Source: Ctenosaura bakeri (taxonomy: Eukaryota; Chordata; Lepidosauria; Squamata; Iguanidae). From it: DNA of 64,000 nt. Below the pieces are notes generated by a model, which saw only the letters and a list, made by a program, of their open reading frames with translations, did no database searches and was not told where the DNA came from. Positions 1-13,200 of this stretch are shown in pieces. The stretch covers positions 682,001-746,000 of the forward strand of contig CAOLHI010000023.1 in NCBI GenBank assembly GCA_948474755.1, written 5' to 3'. The position numbers were made by a program, and so were the translations under genes. How positions within the stretch are numbered: position 1 is the stretch's first letter; the number at the start of each line of letters is the position of its first letter.

Positions 1-200
1 GCAGAATAGAGTGGTACCATTACCTCCCTCGATCTGGACACCATACTCCTATTGTTGCAACCAAGAATCACGTTGGCTTTCTTGGCTGCTGCATCACACT
101 ACTGACTCATGTTCAGCTTGTGATCTACCACGACTCCTAGATCCCTTTCACACGTACTGCTTCCACAATTGGCCAGCCGGGCTCTAGAGATCACATTATG
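1..200 (-). mobile_element. CR1 LINE fragment
   Basis: The minus strand encodes the CR1 segment ERDLGVVVDHKLNMSQ...MVSR. It is cut by the window edge. Confidence 0.8.
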
Positions 201-432
201 CCTGACAATTATTCCTCTGCCTTTGAATAACTAGCTGTTTCCACTCCATTCATGATTTCTTTTTTTAAAAAAGAGATTCTGTCACAGGATAGTGATATGG
301 TAAGAAGCAGAGGGCTTCCGTATCTAGTAAACTATGGAGAGTTCTGGTCACAGAAAAATGCATCTGCTGAAATTAAGGAAGAGACTATTGTAAAGACTTT
401 ATAGTACACCATTAACCCATTTTATATGTGAA

Positions 433-655
433 CCAGCATGATGTAGTGGTTTGCATGTTAGACTAGGACTCCTGGAAACCAGGATATGAATCCTACAGGG
501 TCAGGGAAGCCCACTGAGTACCCTTGGTCAGGTCACACTTTCTCAGCCTCAGAGGAAGCCAATGGTTATCCCACTCTGAAACAAAAAAATTGCCAAGAAA
601 ATCCCATGATAGGTTCACCTTCTGGCTGCCGTTAAGTTGGAAACAATGTAAAGGC
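433..655 (+). mobile_element. tRNA-derived SINE (CORE-like)
   Basis: It has a box-like head (TGATGTAGTGGTTTGCATG), a core (GGTCACACTTTCTCAGCCTCAGAGG) and the tail AAAGGCACACAACAAC. The tail looks LINE-derived. Confidence 0.8.
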
Positions 656-1427
656 ACACAACAACTCTGTGGTTTGTGGTTGGTGAAGGGCATCTTTGTT
701 AGACAGTCACTAGAGCACTCTAGCATAGAATTCACCAAACTATAGATCCCAGGATTCCACAGGATTAGAGAGATAAAGTGGGGTGTGGTATGGTTATAAC
801 TGCAGTATTTTGCAGCATAAATACACCTTGCAGTTAATTGGTAGAGCAGGGATATCATTCATAAATAAATAAATAAATACCATATAGATTTGCATTTCCA
901 CCTTATGCCAATTAGAGACCTCCCTTGCTAGTCTCCCTGCTTGTCTCTGTCTCTCTATTTCTTACTTACTTTCTCTCCTTATTTTCTTCCTTCTATGGGG
1001 TTTAGCTAAGGGAAATTAATTTTCAATGCATCTTCCTCTCGCTGGTTTGATGGATTCGGGTGTCACACACTTCATTTCCTCAGTAGCAGCTTCGGAAAAA
1101 GACCTCAGTGTATTAAAACCTTCACTGCGGGTATCACAGCAAGGCCTACATAAATGGAAAGCTAGCACAATTAGCTGTGAAGTAATAGTGTTTACTATAA
1201 TTTACTGAAGAGTGCTACTCTGAAAGTCATGGAATGGAAGGTTTACTTGCACAGACTACAGCAGGTTGCCCAAGATGGAATGAAACAAACATGCAATAAA
1301 GGTGCTGCCTGGTAAAATCTTGTCTCCTTGCAGCTGGAGACTTCCATACCAGGAGTATAGTCTCAGCACCTTAGATAGGTCCCATAAAATGTCACCTTTT
1401 AACTTTCTCTTCTCCGGGCTAAACATA

Positions 1428-1899
1428 GGCCCTTTTCACACGTGGGGAGCCAAAATGGGGCGGCACACACAGGGGCGGAGATTACCTGCATGCGTTTTGC
1501 TCCGTCCCTGCGGGGAGCGCGGCTCCGCCGCTCCACACGCCGCTGAATTTCGGCGGCATTTGGCGGCGCCCAAAATGGCGGCTGGCGGCTGCCGGCTGCC
1601 GGCGGCGCTCTGCCAATCAGGGCAGCGCGCCAGCTGGAAGCCCGCCCCCGGGCAGATCTGCAGAGATGCACTAATGCATCTCTGCAGATTCACACCAGGA
1701 GCAGCGGCAGATTAGTGCGGGCGAGTTTCGTAAAAACCACCTGAGAAGGTGGTTTTTAAAAAACTCGCAGCGCCACCCTTGCGGCTGCACTAGAGCGGTT
1801 GGAGGTGTGGAGCCTCACCTTTTCCAACCGCACTAGATCGCCCCGCGGTGTGAACGACCTCCGTCTCGGATCGTCTGGACGTGGAGTTTGGAAATGGCT
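1428..1899. mobile_element. Family C-like GC-rich DNA element with internal hairpins
   Basis: It starts GGCCCTTTTCACACG at 1428 and ends GGAAATGGCT at 1899. It is flanked by ATA at 1425-1427 and 1900-1902, a 3-bp duplication. The middle is very GC- and CpG-rich. There are two internal palindromes: 15-bp arms at 1656-1670/1675-1689, and 11-bp arms at 1732-1742/1747-1757 extended by GCGAGTTT/AAACTCGC (1721-1728/1760-1767). No transposase frame is seen. Confidence 0.55.
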
Positions 1900-2404
1900 A
1901 TACTCTAAGCTGTTCCTCAAACAGCATAGCTCCCAGACTTTGCTTATTTTTTTCTTGCTTTCCTTCTGCCCTGTTAGTGAGGCCAGCAGACATTCGGTTT
2001 GGCATTTCTCTGCCCTAGACTCTATTTTTGCAATAACTCTGCTGAAACTCACATGCTAATAGTGTATAATATTGAATGTTTAGGTACCAAGCCATCATTT
2101 TAACAGCTTTAATAGTTTGTTATATTTCTTATATTTCTGGTGAAATACATTCCTGTTGTCTGTCTATTGTATTCTTGTTGCAAATACATATAATCATAAC
2201 AAAGAAACAGGAAAGCATCAATAGGGCTAATCCTTAAAGCACAGACGTTGAGAAAAGTATTTTGGACTACAGTTCCCAGATTCCCCCGCAGCCATGCTGC
2301 TGGAGGGATTCATGGAGCTCTTGTCCAAGTAATTTTTTTTCAAATTTAGTTAAAGAAGCATCCATTTCTCTAAGTAAAGCAACATGAGCTTGGAGAACTT
2401 CCCC

Positions 2405-2660
2405 TCTAAGATTGCATCTACACTATAGTTGTAGCAGTTTGATACCACTTTAACTGCCAAAGCTCCATCTTACAGAATACTGAGATTTGTAGTTTGGCAA
2501 GGAGTTGCACTGAATACCCTGTTAATGCAGTTCAGGACAGTGTACAGTAACTCTCCACCATAGAATTCTAATTATCTTGTTGAACTACAAATCTCAGTAG
2601 TCTGCTGCATAGAGACATTGCTGCTGAAGTGGTATCAAACTACTCTAATTACATAATGCA
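2405..2660. mobile_element. Family B palindromic element (old, diverged)
   Basis: The arms run GATACCACTTTAACTGCC... and ...GAAGTGGTATCAAAC around AGATTTGTAGTTT/AACTACAAATCTC. The structure resembles family A but with TTTAACTG in place of TTTCAACATC. Boundaries are approximate. Confidence 0.6.
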
Positions 2661-3069
2661 TATGTGCTCTAAGTCTGGCTATACTCATAAGCTGCAAAGC
2701 CGGGCTTCTATCTCTATTTCCCCCCCTGAAGTGTTCCAAACTCAACTATTCCTCTGCACATATACTCTTGAGCACACAACAGCTAATAACAGCTAATAGC
2801 CAGCATCCATCAATGCTCCATAAAGAAGCATCTAGTTATAGAAATCCAAAGAGTAACCATTTCCTCTGGAGTGTTGGTCTAAGATGTTTTGCTACCCCAA
2901 GCAGAGTGCAAATGGTTGCCCTCTGCGATGCCACAGTCAATACTTTCAAAATTCTTATACCACCTTTCTTGTATAAATTCCTGTTTTTACCCATCTCCTA
3001 AATTCTGCCACCTGAAACAGCCTGCTTCCATTTGTTGCCTGGTAATACTGGCCTTCCTGTAGAAATATT

Positions 3070-3249
3070 GGCCATTTCCGCAGTAGCCTGTTATAGTGCT
3101 ATGATTCCACTTTCAACATCCTCTGTAATCCTGGGGTTTGCAGTTTCGGGAGGGGCCATCTGGCCCCTCCTGAAACTGCAAACCCCAGGATTCCATAGGA
3201 TGTTGAAAGTGGAATAATAGCACTATAACAGTCTAGTGAGAAAATGGCC
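3070..3249. mobile_element. Family A palindromic MITE (copy 1)
   Basis: It has GGCCATTTCCGC...AAAATGGCC ends and two arms of about 85 bp forming a near-perfect hairpin. A 3-bp duplication ATT flanks it at 3067-3069 and 3250-3252. Confidence 0.9.
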
Positions 3250-3811
3250 ATTGACTGGCCATCAACAGCAAGTTATATGAGAGACATGACCATCTCTGAC
3301 ACTATGCAACAGTACTTCTATTAAAATATGCTTCCGTGCAGTTCTGCAATCTTTATAATATTTCTTATTTCCTACCCCTAATCTCCTCTTTTATCATCTC
3401 AACACAGCTCCATATTCTTCTAAGCATGCGATTATATCCCTGCTTTGACATTTTGTGTAGCACGTAAACACATCTTCCCCACTCTGGCCCCAAAATCATA
3501 TTAACAGCATCCTTGGTGAATCCAAATACTCAAATACCTTTTGAACACCAGTTTGTGTTGAGTCTTCAGCAGGCACGTTGGCCTAAATTTATTTCCAAGG
3601 ACAGGAAAGTTACCTCTACTACTAAAATTGTTTCACATTTGTTGTACTTGCAGGCTGACTTTTCTTGTACTTCCCCCCCTTGAACAACTATCACACATAC
3701 ACCCTTAGGGTCACCTCAGCACATCTGAGCACCACTGACTTAGCCAAAGGTTTGCCATTTTTTAACCAAAATGTTTGCTGGTTTTCAGATTCTACAAGGA
3801 AACATTTTGAT

Positions 3812-3893
3812 TTAGAATCATAAAGTCATAGAATCATAGAGTTGGAAGAGACCACAAGGACCATTGAGTCCAACTCCTTGTCATGCATGAATA
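3812..3893 (-). mobile_element. CR1 LINE 3' end (part of a split copy)
   Basis: The sequence AATCATAGAGTTGGAAGAGACC is the CR1 3' UTR. It continues at 4426 after the L2 insertion. Confidence 0.85.
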
Positions 3894-3935
<42 letters not shown>

Positions 3936-4425
3936 TTCTATCCCGCCTCTCCACATGGATTGAGGCGGCGAACAACATGAAATACATTACATACATTAAA
4001 AGACATTAAAAACATACCCAATCCTCCCCACCCAGCAACCCACCTAACCCACCCCTTAAAACACACAACAATTAACAGTCCATCAATTAACTATTAACAA
4101 AACAGCAAGACAATTGATGGGAGGTGATGGAAATGCTAGTCTTGGAAGGCTTGTCAGAAGAGAACAGTCTTGACTGCTCTTTTAAAGCTGTCCAGACTGG
4201 TAATATGCCGGGTCTCCTCCGGCAGGCCATTCCATAGCTTGGGAGCGAGAGAAGAGAAGGTCCTCTGGGTAACCGCAGCCAACCTAGTTCTGATTGGCTG
4301 CAGTAAATTCCCCCTAGAGGACCTTAATGTGCGGGGCGGATTATATGGGAGAAGGCGATCCTGCAGGTAGGCTGGCCCCAAGCCATGAAGGGCTTTAAAG
4401 GTAAGAACCAACACCTTGTACTGTC
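3894..4425 (-). mobile_element. L2-like LINE 3' end, inserted in a CR1
   Basis: A minus-strand frame (4414-4154) reads MLVLTFKALHGLGPAYLQDR ... LAPKLWNGLPEETRH ... FKRAVKTVLF. This is the usual C-terminal end of L2-type reverse transcriptase proteins. The 3' UTR (CCCGCCTCTCCACATGGATT region) leads into a GAT/ATC tail at 3896-3933. CR1 sequence resumes on both sides. It is 5' truncated. Confidence 0.8.
3896..3933. repeat. ATC microsatellite
   Basis: It has about 13 ATC units and is probably the expanded tail of the adjacent L2-like LINE. Confidence 0.9.
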
Positions 4426-4992
4426 AAAGCATTCCCAGCAGATAGTCATCCAACCTTTGTTTAAAAGCCTCCAAAGAAGGAGTCTCCACCACAGTCTGAG
4501 GCAGCACATTCCACTGTCAAACTGTTCTTGCCATCAGCGTTCTTCTAATGCTTAGACTGAATCCTTTTCCTAAAGTTTGAAGCTATTGGTCTATGTCCTA
4601 GTTCTGTAACAGCAGGAAAAAGGCTTGCTCCATCCTCCATATGACATCCCTTCAAATATTTAAACATGGTTGTCATGTCACCTCTTAACCTTCTCTCAAC
4701 TAGGCTAAACATACCCATCTCCCTAAGCCGCTCTTCATAAGCCATGGTTTCCAAGCCTTCTATCATTTTGGTCTCTCTCGCCTGGCCATGTTCCAGCTTG
4801 TCAATATCCTTCTTGAATTGTGATTCTGGACACAGTTATTCCAGGTGTGGTCTGACCAAAGCAGAATAGAGTGGTACTATCACTTTCCTTCACCTAGACG
4901 CTATACTCCTATTGATGAAGCCCAGAATCACATTTGCTTTTTAAGCTGCCACATCACACTGCTGACTCATGTACAGCTTGTGGTCTAATAAG
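4426..4992 (-). mobile_element. CR1 LINE (rest of a split copy)
   Basis: It encodes decayed CR1 reverse transcriptase C-terminus (MIEGLETMAYEERLREMGMF...[16 protein letters not shown]). It runs into the linker shared with two other CR1-family B composites. Confidence 0.85.
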
Positions 4993-5185
4993 ATTCTTGC
5001 TTACACCAAACCTCTCTTTTAATGCCCATTTTCTTTTGGAACTCTAACTTTTTTTCTCCCTGATTTAAACACATATATAATAACACATATATACACATAT
5101 ATAATTTGGGCACTCCACTGCTTAGCACTAACTCCAGTTATAAAGCCCTTTCACAGTACATACTTATAGTGCTATCAAAATGGTC
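4993..5185 (-). repeat. CR1-family B linker with the start of a family B element
   Basis: Read on the minus strand, this is the same linker as at 8471-8605, with an added AT-rich TATATA stretch at about 5073-5104. It is followed by only the first about 40 bp of family B. Confidence 0.65.
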
Positions 5186-5394
5186 TGAGATAACAGTGAG
5201 AGTAGCTGGCAGATCTGATGCTATGGCAACAATGATTCTACTATTGGTCTTATGGCAACTCCTTCTGCTGCTGGTCCACATTGCATGGAATATCTTCTGG
5301 TACTAAACCCCCAGGGGCTTTGGTGACCTCAAAAGTGGGGTTCAGGGGCCACATGCAGCCCATGGACTACATTTTACCAACCTTGACTTTTGTA

Positions 5395-5420
5395 TGTGTG
5401 TGTGTGCGCGCGCGCGCGTG
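5395..5420. repeat. TG/CG dinucleotide repeat
   Basis: A run of TG passes into CG and back to TG. This alternating purine-pyrimidine tract could adopt Z-DNA. Confidence 0.85.
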
Positions 5421-6785
5421 TCCACACCAGAATCATTTGTTAAGCTCTACTCCTCCTATCAGTGCAACTTTCAGGCAGCTGCCAGTGAAAACATCACAGC
5501 CTGCCTGAAGATGAATATCCATCCAAAATTAACTCTGCAATAACAGATTGCATTGCATTACACAGAGTTTGTTTGGTTCCTTTACCATTGGCCCCATAGA
5601 ACCTAAGGAAATGGTACATAAGCATTCACAGTATTGCAACTTGCACAATTCCATTCATCCATTCCTTTATTTATATTCTGTCTTTCTCCAAGGTAGCTAA
5701 TTGCTTAAAATATTGCCAAATTTTAGCTGCTTGCAAAGAAAAGGCTGGGTTGGTGTGTTTTTTTTTGGGGGGGGGGATATCAAAAACAGCGAGGATAAAA
5801 AAAAAAATCCTAACAAATTGACTTCTTTTTTTAAACCATCAAGATACTATTTTGTCCCAGGCCATGTAACATATTGGGACAAAAAGTGTCCCATGATATT
5901 TTCAAGTGAACCATGATACAGGAAATCAGTATTTTGGTCATCAGCGGATTGACCACACAGGCAGACAGGCAGATCTTACTCAGAGCAGAAAATCCAAAAG
6001 TGCAGATTAGACCCTGACCCTTACGCTGACCCCAACCCTCAGCAAAATTTTCAGGGGGATCAGAAAATACCCCATGACTCATTCAGAGCAATATTTTCTA
6101 CACAAGCATATCGGTTAAATGCCCTCGTTGCTTTCCAAAATGGGGGACTTTCTGCATTGACAAAATCCACTGCCAATAAATAAGACCAAAAAAAATAAAA
6201 AAATAGTTTGTAGATGTGCATTAAAAATGGGGCAGGCTTTGAATGAATGCATGGATGGATGCTTTTCTCTCAGGAAAACAGTACATCTTCATTTAGAAAT
6301 GAAAAGAAGACTTCTCGTGGCATATTTACTCTATGGGCTCCTCATGTATCAAGCTTAACATCTTTCATGTTCCAAGGATTGATTAAACAATAGGCTTATT
6401 AAATATCCTTTGTCTTCCACTGTGGCTGCATTGTCACAGGGTGATCAGCATTTAGATATAAGGGCCGATATCCTACCTCAAGAAGAAGGAGTTCATTTTT
6501 TTCCTCATGAAATTATGCAGTGATCATGCATTAGGGAATTGCAACACCATACAACTGATTAATATACAAAGAAGTGTGGACTTCACAATTGCAATGCACA
6601 ATGCATATGTGCATATGCAGTGCACCAACAATGCACATATGCATGGGCAATGCACAATGGCACCACGTGCAGCAGGGCACCACACTCAGCTCTGTTTCCA
6701 AAACCAACAGCTGAATGCAGACGTTACACCGTGAATGAAAAGTACAGCCACATGTACCAAAGAACTTATGCGCACATAAGTCACA

Positions 6786-6949
6786 GGCCATTTCCGCACT
6801 ACACTCTTATACCACGATTATTCCACCTTCAGCATCCTATGGAAACCTGGGGTTTGCAGTTGAAAGAGGGGGCAACTGCAAACCCCAGGATTCCATAGGA
6901 TGTTGAAAGTGGAATAATCATGCTATAAGAGTGTAGTGCAGAAATGGCC
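6786..6949. mobile_element. Family A palindromic MITE (copy 2)
   Basis: It belongs to the CACTACACTC subfamily. Target duplication ACA lies at 6783-6785 and 6950-6952. The central loop is shortened. Confidence 0.9.
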
Positions 6950-7594
6950 ACAAATAGGATGCCAGCCAAAGATTTTGAGGTTTATAAAATCAATCTCTCT
7001 TTCTTCTCTATGGACCCCCTTTTGAGAATATTCTTGCGCACGCACACACACACTGGAAGATAGACACTGTAAACATACAAAGATTCGGGAAAACAAGTAC
7101 CCATATCAAACATTCAACATAGGTTGAAATCATGTTGGTTAGTCTCAACTAGAATGGTCTCACAGAAATCAGTTCTGGAATGGTGAATTAATGCACAATT
7201 AAATTCATTCGATTCAGTGACTCTCCTCTGGTCAGGACTAAGGATTTAGGATTTAGGGCAGGAATTTTCAGGCAACACAGGAAATGTTCTCCTGGTGGCT
7301 TCCAACAAAGCAGTGAATTGGCTTCAGATTTAAGTATGGACATTAAAGTTGCTGTCCAAAGTGCCAAGCCTATTAGGGAGGATAGGGTTCAAGAACTTGG
7401 GTACCATATTTAAAGTCTGGATTAGAACACAAAGCAAATTTCTAACCCCACTGGACAAGGAAACCACTAGCCAACACTGACCACAGATCCTAAATGCCAA
7501 AGTATCGAATTCTTCCCACTTCCCCCATTCACTCAAATCTTTCACTTTTAATATCTCCTTGGGGTGCTGCACCTTTGTTCAGCACCTTGGATAG

Positions 7595-7680
7595 CTACTT
7601 TTATAGTCCAGACTAAGATCCAGGGTGGATTCACTGCCCCCCGACATGGAAGCCATCCTCCGCCATCTCGGAGTTGTTTT
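7595..7680 (+). repeat. 'Family E' unassigned interspersed block
   Basis: GTCCAGACTAAGATCCAGGG...GGATTCACTGCCCC also occurs in related form at 13590-13690, 20120-20210, 24060-24150 and, inverted, 22255-22315. I cannot assign it to a known class. Confidence 0.5.
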
Positions 7681-8254
7681 TTGAAGGGCAAATATAAGTT
7701 CACATTCACATTTCTCAGCCTAATCCAGTGTGTGGATTGCCAGCATGTTATTCATAAATGCTTGGCTCTTATTCATCTTTCAAGCCTTTCCCCTTTTCTT
7801 TTTCTTCTTTGATTATGCAGTATTGAATTTTGGATTGTAAATACCCTTAGGCAGAGTTGTCTCCTGTTTTGATCAGCAAGTACCATGCATTTTTCCACAT
7901 AAAAAAAAATTTCACCCAAAAATCCTGAAGTGCAAAAACACTTGCAGAGTTAACATTTTTTTAAAAAAAAATCAAGTACTTCAAGGCGTCAAGGCAGCCT
8001 GCCTTCTTGGAGAAACTAGGAAGCACTTACAAATGTTCTTTGCATTCCTATACAATGGCTGAGAAATAGTGTATTTAAAACTCTCTATTGCCAAAGACTT
8101 CCTGAGAAAGCTTAGTAGGCATGGGATAAGAAGAGAATTCTTCTTTTAAAAATTGATAACTATTCAGAGAATAGGAAAACCAAGAGTGGGAATAAATGGA
8201 CAGTTTTCAGCCATATCGACAGTGGACTGCCAAGGATCTGTGTTGGGGTCAGGG

Positions 8255-8470
8255 GATTTCACATAGTTATAGTGCTATGATTCCACTTTAACTGACATGG
8301 CTACATCCTATAGAATCTTGGGATTCATAGTTTAAAGAGGGGTATTTAGAATTCTCACACAGAGAGATCTAGTGGCATCTCACTAAACTACAAACCCCAG
8401 GACTCCATAAGATGTTTCCACAGCAGTTAAAATGAAACGATAGCACTATAGTATGTAGTGTGAAGGGGCT
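8255..8470. mobile_element. Family B palindromic element joined to CR1
   Basis: The ends are CACATAGTTATAGTGCTATG and TAGCACTATAGTATGTAGTG. The arms meet at GGATTCATAGTTT/AACTACAAACCCC. A 135-bp linker then runs directly into the CR1 at 8606. Confidence 0.7.
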
Positions 8471-8605
8471 TTATAACTGGAGTTAGTGCTGAGCAATGGA
8501 GTGGCCAAATTATTTAAGGGTTTAAATCAGGTGGAAAAGATGGATAGAGTTCCAAAAGAAAATGGGCATTAAAAGAGATTTTTGATGTAAGCAAGAACCT
8601 TAGTA

Positions 8606-9240
8606 GACCACAAGCTAACGTGAGTCAGCAGAGTGATGTGGCAGCTTAAAAACCCAATGTGATTCTGGGCTACATCAATAGGAGTACAGTGTCTAGGTCA
8701 GAGGAAATGATAGTATTATTCTATTCTGCTTTGGTCAGACCTCTCCTGGAATCCTGTGTCCAGTTCTGGACACTACAGTTCAAGAAGGATATTGACAAGC
8801 TGGAACATGTCCAGAGAAGGGTGAAAATGGTAGAAGGCCTGGAAATCATGGCCTATGAGAAGCAGTTTAGGGAGCTGGGTATGTTTAGCCTGGAGAAGAG
8901 AAGGTTAAGAGGCAACATGATAGCTATGTTTAAATAATAAAGGGATGTCATATGGAGGATGGAGCTGTTTTCTGCTGCTTCAAAGACTAGGACAAGGAGA
9001 AATAGGTTCAAACTTCAGGAAAAGAGATTCCACCTAAGCATTAGGAAGAACTTCCTGATGGTAAAGCAGTTCGACAGTGGAATATGCTGCCTTGGAGTAT
9101 GGTGGAGTCTCTTTCTTTGGAGGTTTTTAAGTAGAGTTGGATGACCATCTGTCAGGAATTGTTTGATGATGGCTTCCTGCATGGTAGGGGGTTGGACTTG
9201 TTGGCCCTTGTAGTCTCTTCCAGTTCTATGATTCTATGAT
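8606..9240 (+). mobile_element. CR1 LINE, 5' end fused to linker and family B
   Basis: Frames at 8659-8937 and beyond give ALVRPLLESCVQFWTLQFKKDIDKLEHVQRR and the C-terminal KGCHME...LQEKRFHLSIRKNFL with stops. It ends in TATGATTCTATGATT at 9240. Confidence 0.87.
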
Positions 9241-9244
9241 TTAA

Positions 9245-9850
9245 TGAATAAATTGAAATGGGGTTTAATGTAAACAAGTGAAAGAGCCTGCATGTGATGG
9301 GGGAAAAACAAAACCTAAGGCCACTTCACATATTTGCTGATGAAGTCTGAATTGGCAGTGACTGACAAGAAAGGGATCTTGGAGTTGTGGTGGACAGGAC
9401 AATGAAAATATCCAATGAGCGTGTACTTGTTGGAAAATGATAGACTCCACTCTGGAAATGGTGAGGAAAGTAATCGAGAGTTAAAATTGCTAACATCTAA
9501 ATGTATGATGTAATCAGCACTTGGAATATTGTATTCAGTTCTCCTCACCAGACTTGAAAAAAGAACATTATAGAGTAGGAAAAAGTGCAGAAAACAGCAA
9601 CCATCATGATTAAGGAGTTGGAGCAACTCCCCAATGGAGAAAGGTTATAGCATTTTGGTCTTTGTGGCTTAGGAAGAAGATATGGAGGGGAAGGATATAA
9701 TGATGTATGAAAAAATATCTATTGTGGACAAGAGAATAAGGAGAGGTTTTTCTTCCTCTCTCATGATAGCAGAACATAGTTTCATTCAGCGAACTCATGG
9801 TGAGAGATTCAGATCAGATGAAAGGAAGTATTTCTTTGCATAGCACATAG
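9245..9850 (+). mobile_element. Very old CR1/L3-like LINE relic
   Basis: With frameshifts, the plus strand gives TEYCIQFSSPDLKK, an EKVQKTATIMIKELEQLP-like stretch and HSANSW. This follows the order seen in CR1-type reverse transcriptase C-termini, but it is strongly decayed. Confidence 0.45.
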
Positions 9851-11598
9851 TAAACAAAAGCTGATATCCTGTTAGTAATGTTCATATGTAACATTTGCCA
9901 AATTATTCATCATAATGCAATGGCCTTGTTCTGCTGACAGCAGTGGAAGCGACATTGTGTATACAGCACCACTGCACACTGCAGTTGTGCATTTCACATT
10001 GAACAACAGCACACGGGGATTGATATGCATTATGCAATATTCTGTATGGGGGTGGCATAGTGTTGGCACAGCTTCTATCAGCGTGCAGATAATTGCGCTC
10101 CATTGGGAAGATGCTCTGTGGCCACTGATTGAGAACTTGTGTCAGCTCTGTGTAGCATAAGCATGTGATGCTACACCTTAATTTGAATGGCAGCATTCCA
10201 CAACTGAACAGACACCCAAAAGTGTGACTGAATGCACAGCTGAAGGTGCACGTGCCCTTATCATTCATGTACATTTATACACACCTATCTGTATGGGCAC
10301 TGTTAGCAGCCATACACTTCCATGCTTCAATATGGCCTAATTGGCAAAATATATTAATTGGCAGATATGTTTAATTGGCATAAAATATAAATTATATACA
10401 CTTATTACTGGAAGCCATGTGAAAGAAAGGGACACTGGCTGAACTAGGTCAGAGGTGACCTCAACATGTCCAGGTTGTAAAAATTAGCCAAGAAAGCTTG
10501 CTTTAATACCTCTGAGCTAATCCCATCAACTGCCCAACCTCAGAAAACAATAAGATGTCCAGGTGCAGAGGCAAGCACCCCTGCTGTGTGCATTTCCTAC
10601 CAAAGCCTGGCCCAGCCATAATACTCAACACATTGAAACCATTAGCACCATCAAGACCCCATTGTCTGTGTTGCAACTCCCATTGTCCACTAGGCTGGGA
10701 GAGCAATTAACTCATACCCCTTCGGGAATGAAACAGAGTATAAAAATCCCCAGTTCTGAGCAACTTTTTGCAGTTCACCAGTTGCTGAAGGTCTCTGCCA
10801 GTTTGGTTCCCAGCTGTGTACTGCCCTTAAACACACAAGTCTAAGCCACATTGCTGCTTCTTCACTACTCTTCTGGACTAGTAACTATAACCTCAAACCC
10901 TCAGCCTCTCTATCCATAATTTTTCCTCCCTTTATCCTTCAGCTAGCTTTTGTGTGAATGTGTGACTGTTTGTATCTTGTGTGCATGCATGAGTGAATTC
11001 CCCTCAATAAAACACAATTTTAGTTTACCTTTGAATCTCTGGCTGGGTTTTTTTCCCAAGTCCCTATAAACATAGGTGGTAGATCTCATTAAGTTACTCC
11101 CCTCTCACAGGTCTCCTAATTTTGAGCTAATTAATTCCTCTCTGTCATGTGAGGGCACTGGCATTGTGGGTGGACCCCTGAATCTCCCACATTTTGCAGT
11201 AACAGTGCTGCATCTACAATTCTGCTTCCTCATCCATGAACCAAATGCAGACCTTCTGCATTGGATAAAAATATCCAATTGGTTCAATGAGGGAATTTAT
11301 GTATGAGTGAAATACTAATACAATTCCATACTACGTCATTCATTGCCAGAAATACGTTTGAATTCAACAGGGGCTTAGACAAATTCACAGATAGTCATAG
11401 TGACTATCTATTTCCCTAAAAGTCAATATGCCTCTCAAGACCAGTTGTTGAGAAACATGACAAGGATACGCAAGGAGTTCAGTTTAGTTCATAAATAACT
11501 TTGTTAAGGATTGATATTTTGTAATTGACAAGTAATTATTAAGTGGTTAAAAATGATTCTCAATAATCAAGTTAGAATTACTATTAACAACTTACTCA

Positions 11599-11800
11599 GG
11601 CCATTTCCACACTACAGTGTAACAGTTTTGTTATTGCACTTTCAATATCCTGTGGAATCCTGGGCTTTGCAGTTTAGGGAGGAGCATTCAGAATTCTCAG
11701 CCAGAGAGCTCTTTGGCCTCAGTAAACTACAAACCCCAGAATTCCACAGGATGTTGAAAGTGGAATAATAGCACTAGAAAAGTATAGGGCGGAAATGACC
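11599..11800. mobile_element. Family A MITE, long asymmetric form (copy 3)
   Basis: The copy keeps an unpaired centre containing CAGCCAGAGAGCTCTTT, so it is longer (202 bp) than the pure hairpins. The flanks TCA and TTA differ at one base. Confidence 0.87.
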
Positions 11801-12356
11801 TTAGAATTATAAACCATTACCTAATTATATAAGTTTATCTTTATTATGAAAATAGGCAACAAGTATTAACTTTATTCAAATTTAAGGATCTAATAATTAG
11901 TTGTTACTGCTTGATTACTACTTGCTGTTGTCCAGTAAGAGTGGGAACCAATTTTTAGTTATTTGTAGTTTTGTCGATGTTTTGTAGTGTAGTCTAATAT
12001 TTGTAATTTTGATTTCTTGCTTGATAGTGTATTCTTCTGTAATTTATTTCTATAGTTTATTTTCATTGTATTATCTTGTTGTGTGTACTGTTATTGTGCT
12101 TTTACTGTGTTTATTTTTTTTTTACTTTATTAAAAAAAGAGAGAGAAACATGACAAGAAGTGCCAATTCTATTAAACTCATGTCATGTTTCTGGATTTCC
12201 CATAGGGGAATTTAGTTGGCCATCATGGGAGCAGTTAGTTTGCCCTTTGCCTGATTCAGTACAGCAGTTCTTACATCCTGATCTGATATTGTTTCTGTCT
12301 TTCAGTAGAAATGTTACAAACTACAGCAATAGCCATCCAGGACAAATCAGGTCTCA

Positions 12357-12791
<435 letters not shown>

Positions 12792-12825
12792 CTAGTTATC
12801 ATTCATTATGTAGTTTTCAAAGGAG

Positions 12826-13200
12826 AACCAATGTAGTACAGTAGTTTAATCATGGGCTCCAAGAGACCTAGGTTTGAGTCCTCACTCAGCTGTGGAAGCC
12901 CATCAGGTGACTTTGGGTGATTTTACTTTATCAGCCTCAGAGGAAGGCAAAATCAAACTTCCTCTGATGAAATCTTGGCTAGAAAACTTCAAGAGTCAGA
13001 GCAATGTAGTGGTTTGGGTTTCGGACCAGGACTCCATTAGACTTAGGTTTGAATCCCCATTCACCCATACTTGGGCAAGTCACCCTCTCTCAGCCACAAA
13101 AAAGAAGGCAACGGCAAACCCCCTTTGAATAAATCTTTCCGAGAAAACCTCATGGAAGGTTTGCCTTAAGGTTGCCATGCCAGAAGTGACTCAAAGAAAC
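12826..13200 (+). mobile_element. Two tandem tRNA-derived SINEs
   Basis: The first is 12826-12990 and the second 12991-13200. Each has its own GTAGT...AGGTTTGAGTCC/AATCCCC head and a TCAGCC core. Confidence 0.78.

Noticed and set aside
1302..1715. GC-rich frames that resemble a CpG-island first exon
   Set aside because: The stretch lies inside an element with ATA target duplications and internal hairpins. Frames in three registers are equally open because of composition.
5395..5508. Short frame containing VCVCVRARAC
   Set aside because: It is a translation of the TG/CG dinucleotide repeat.
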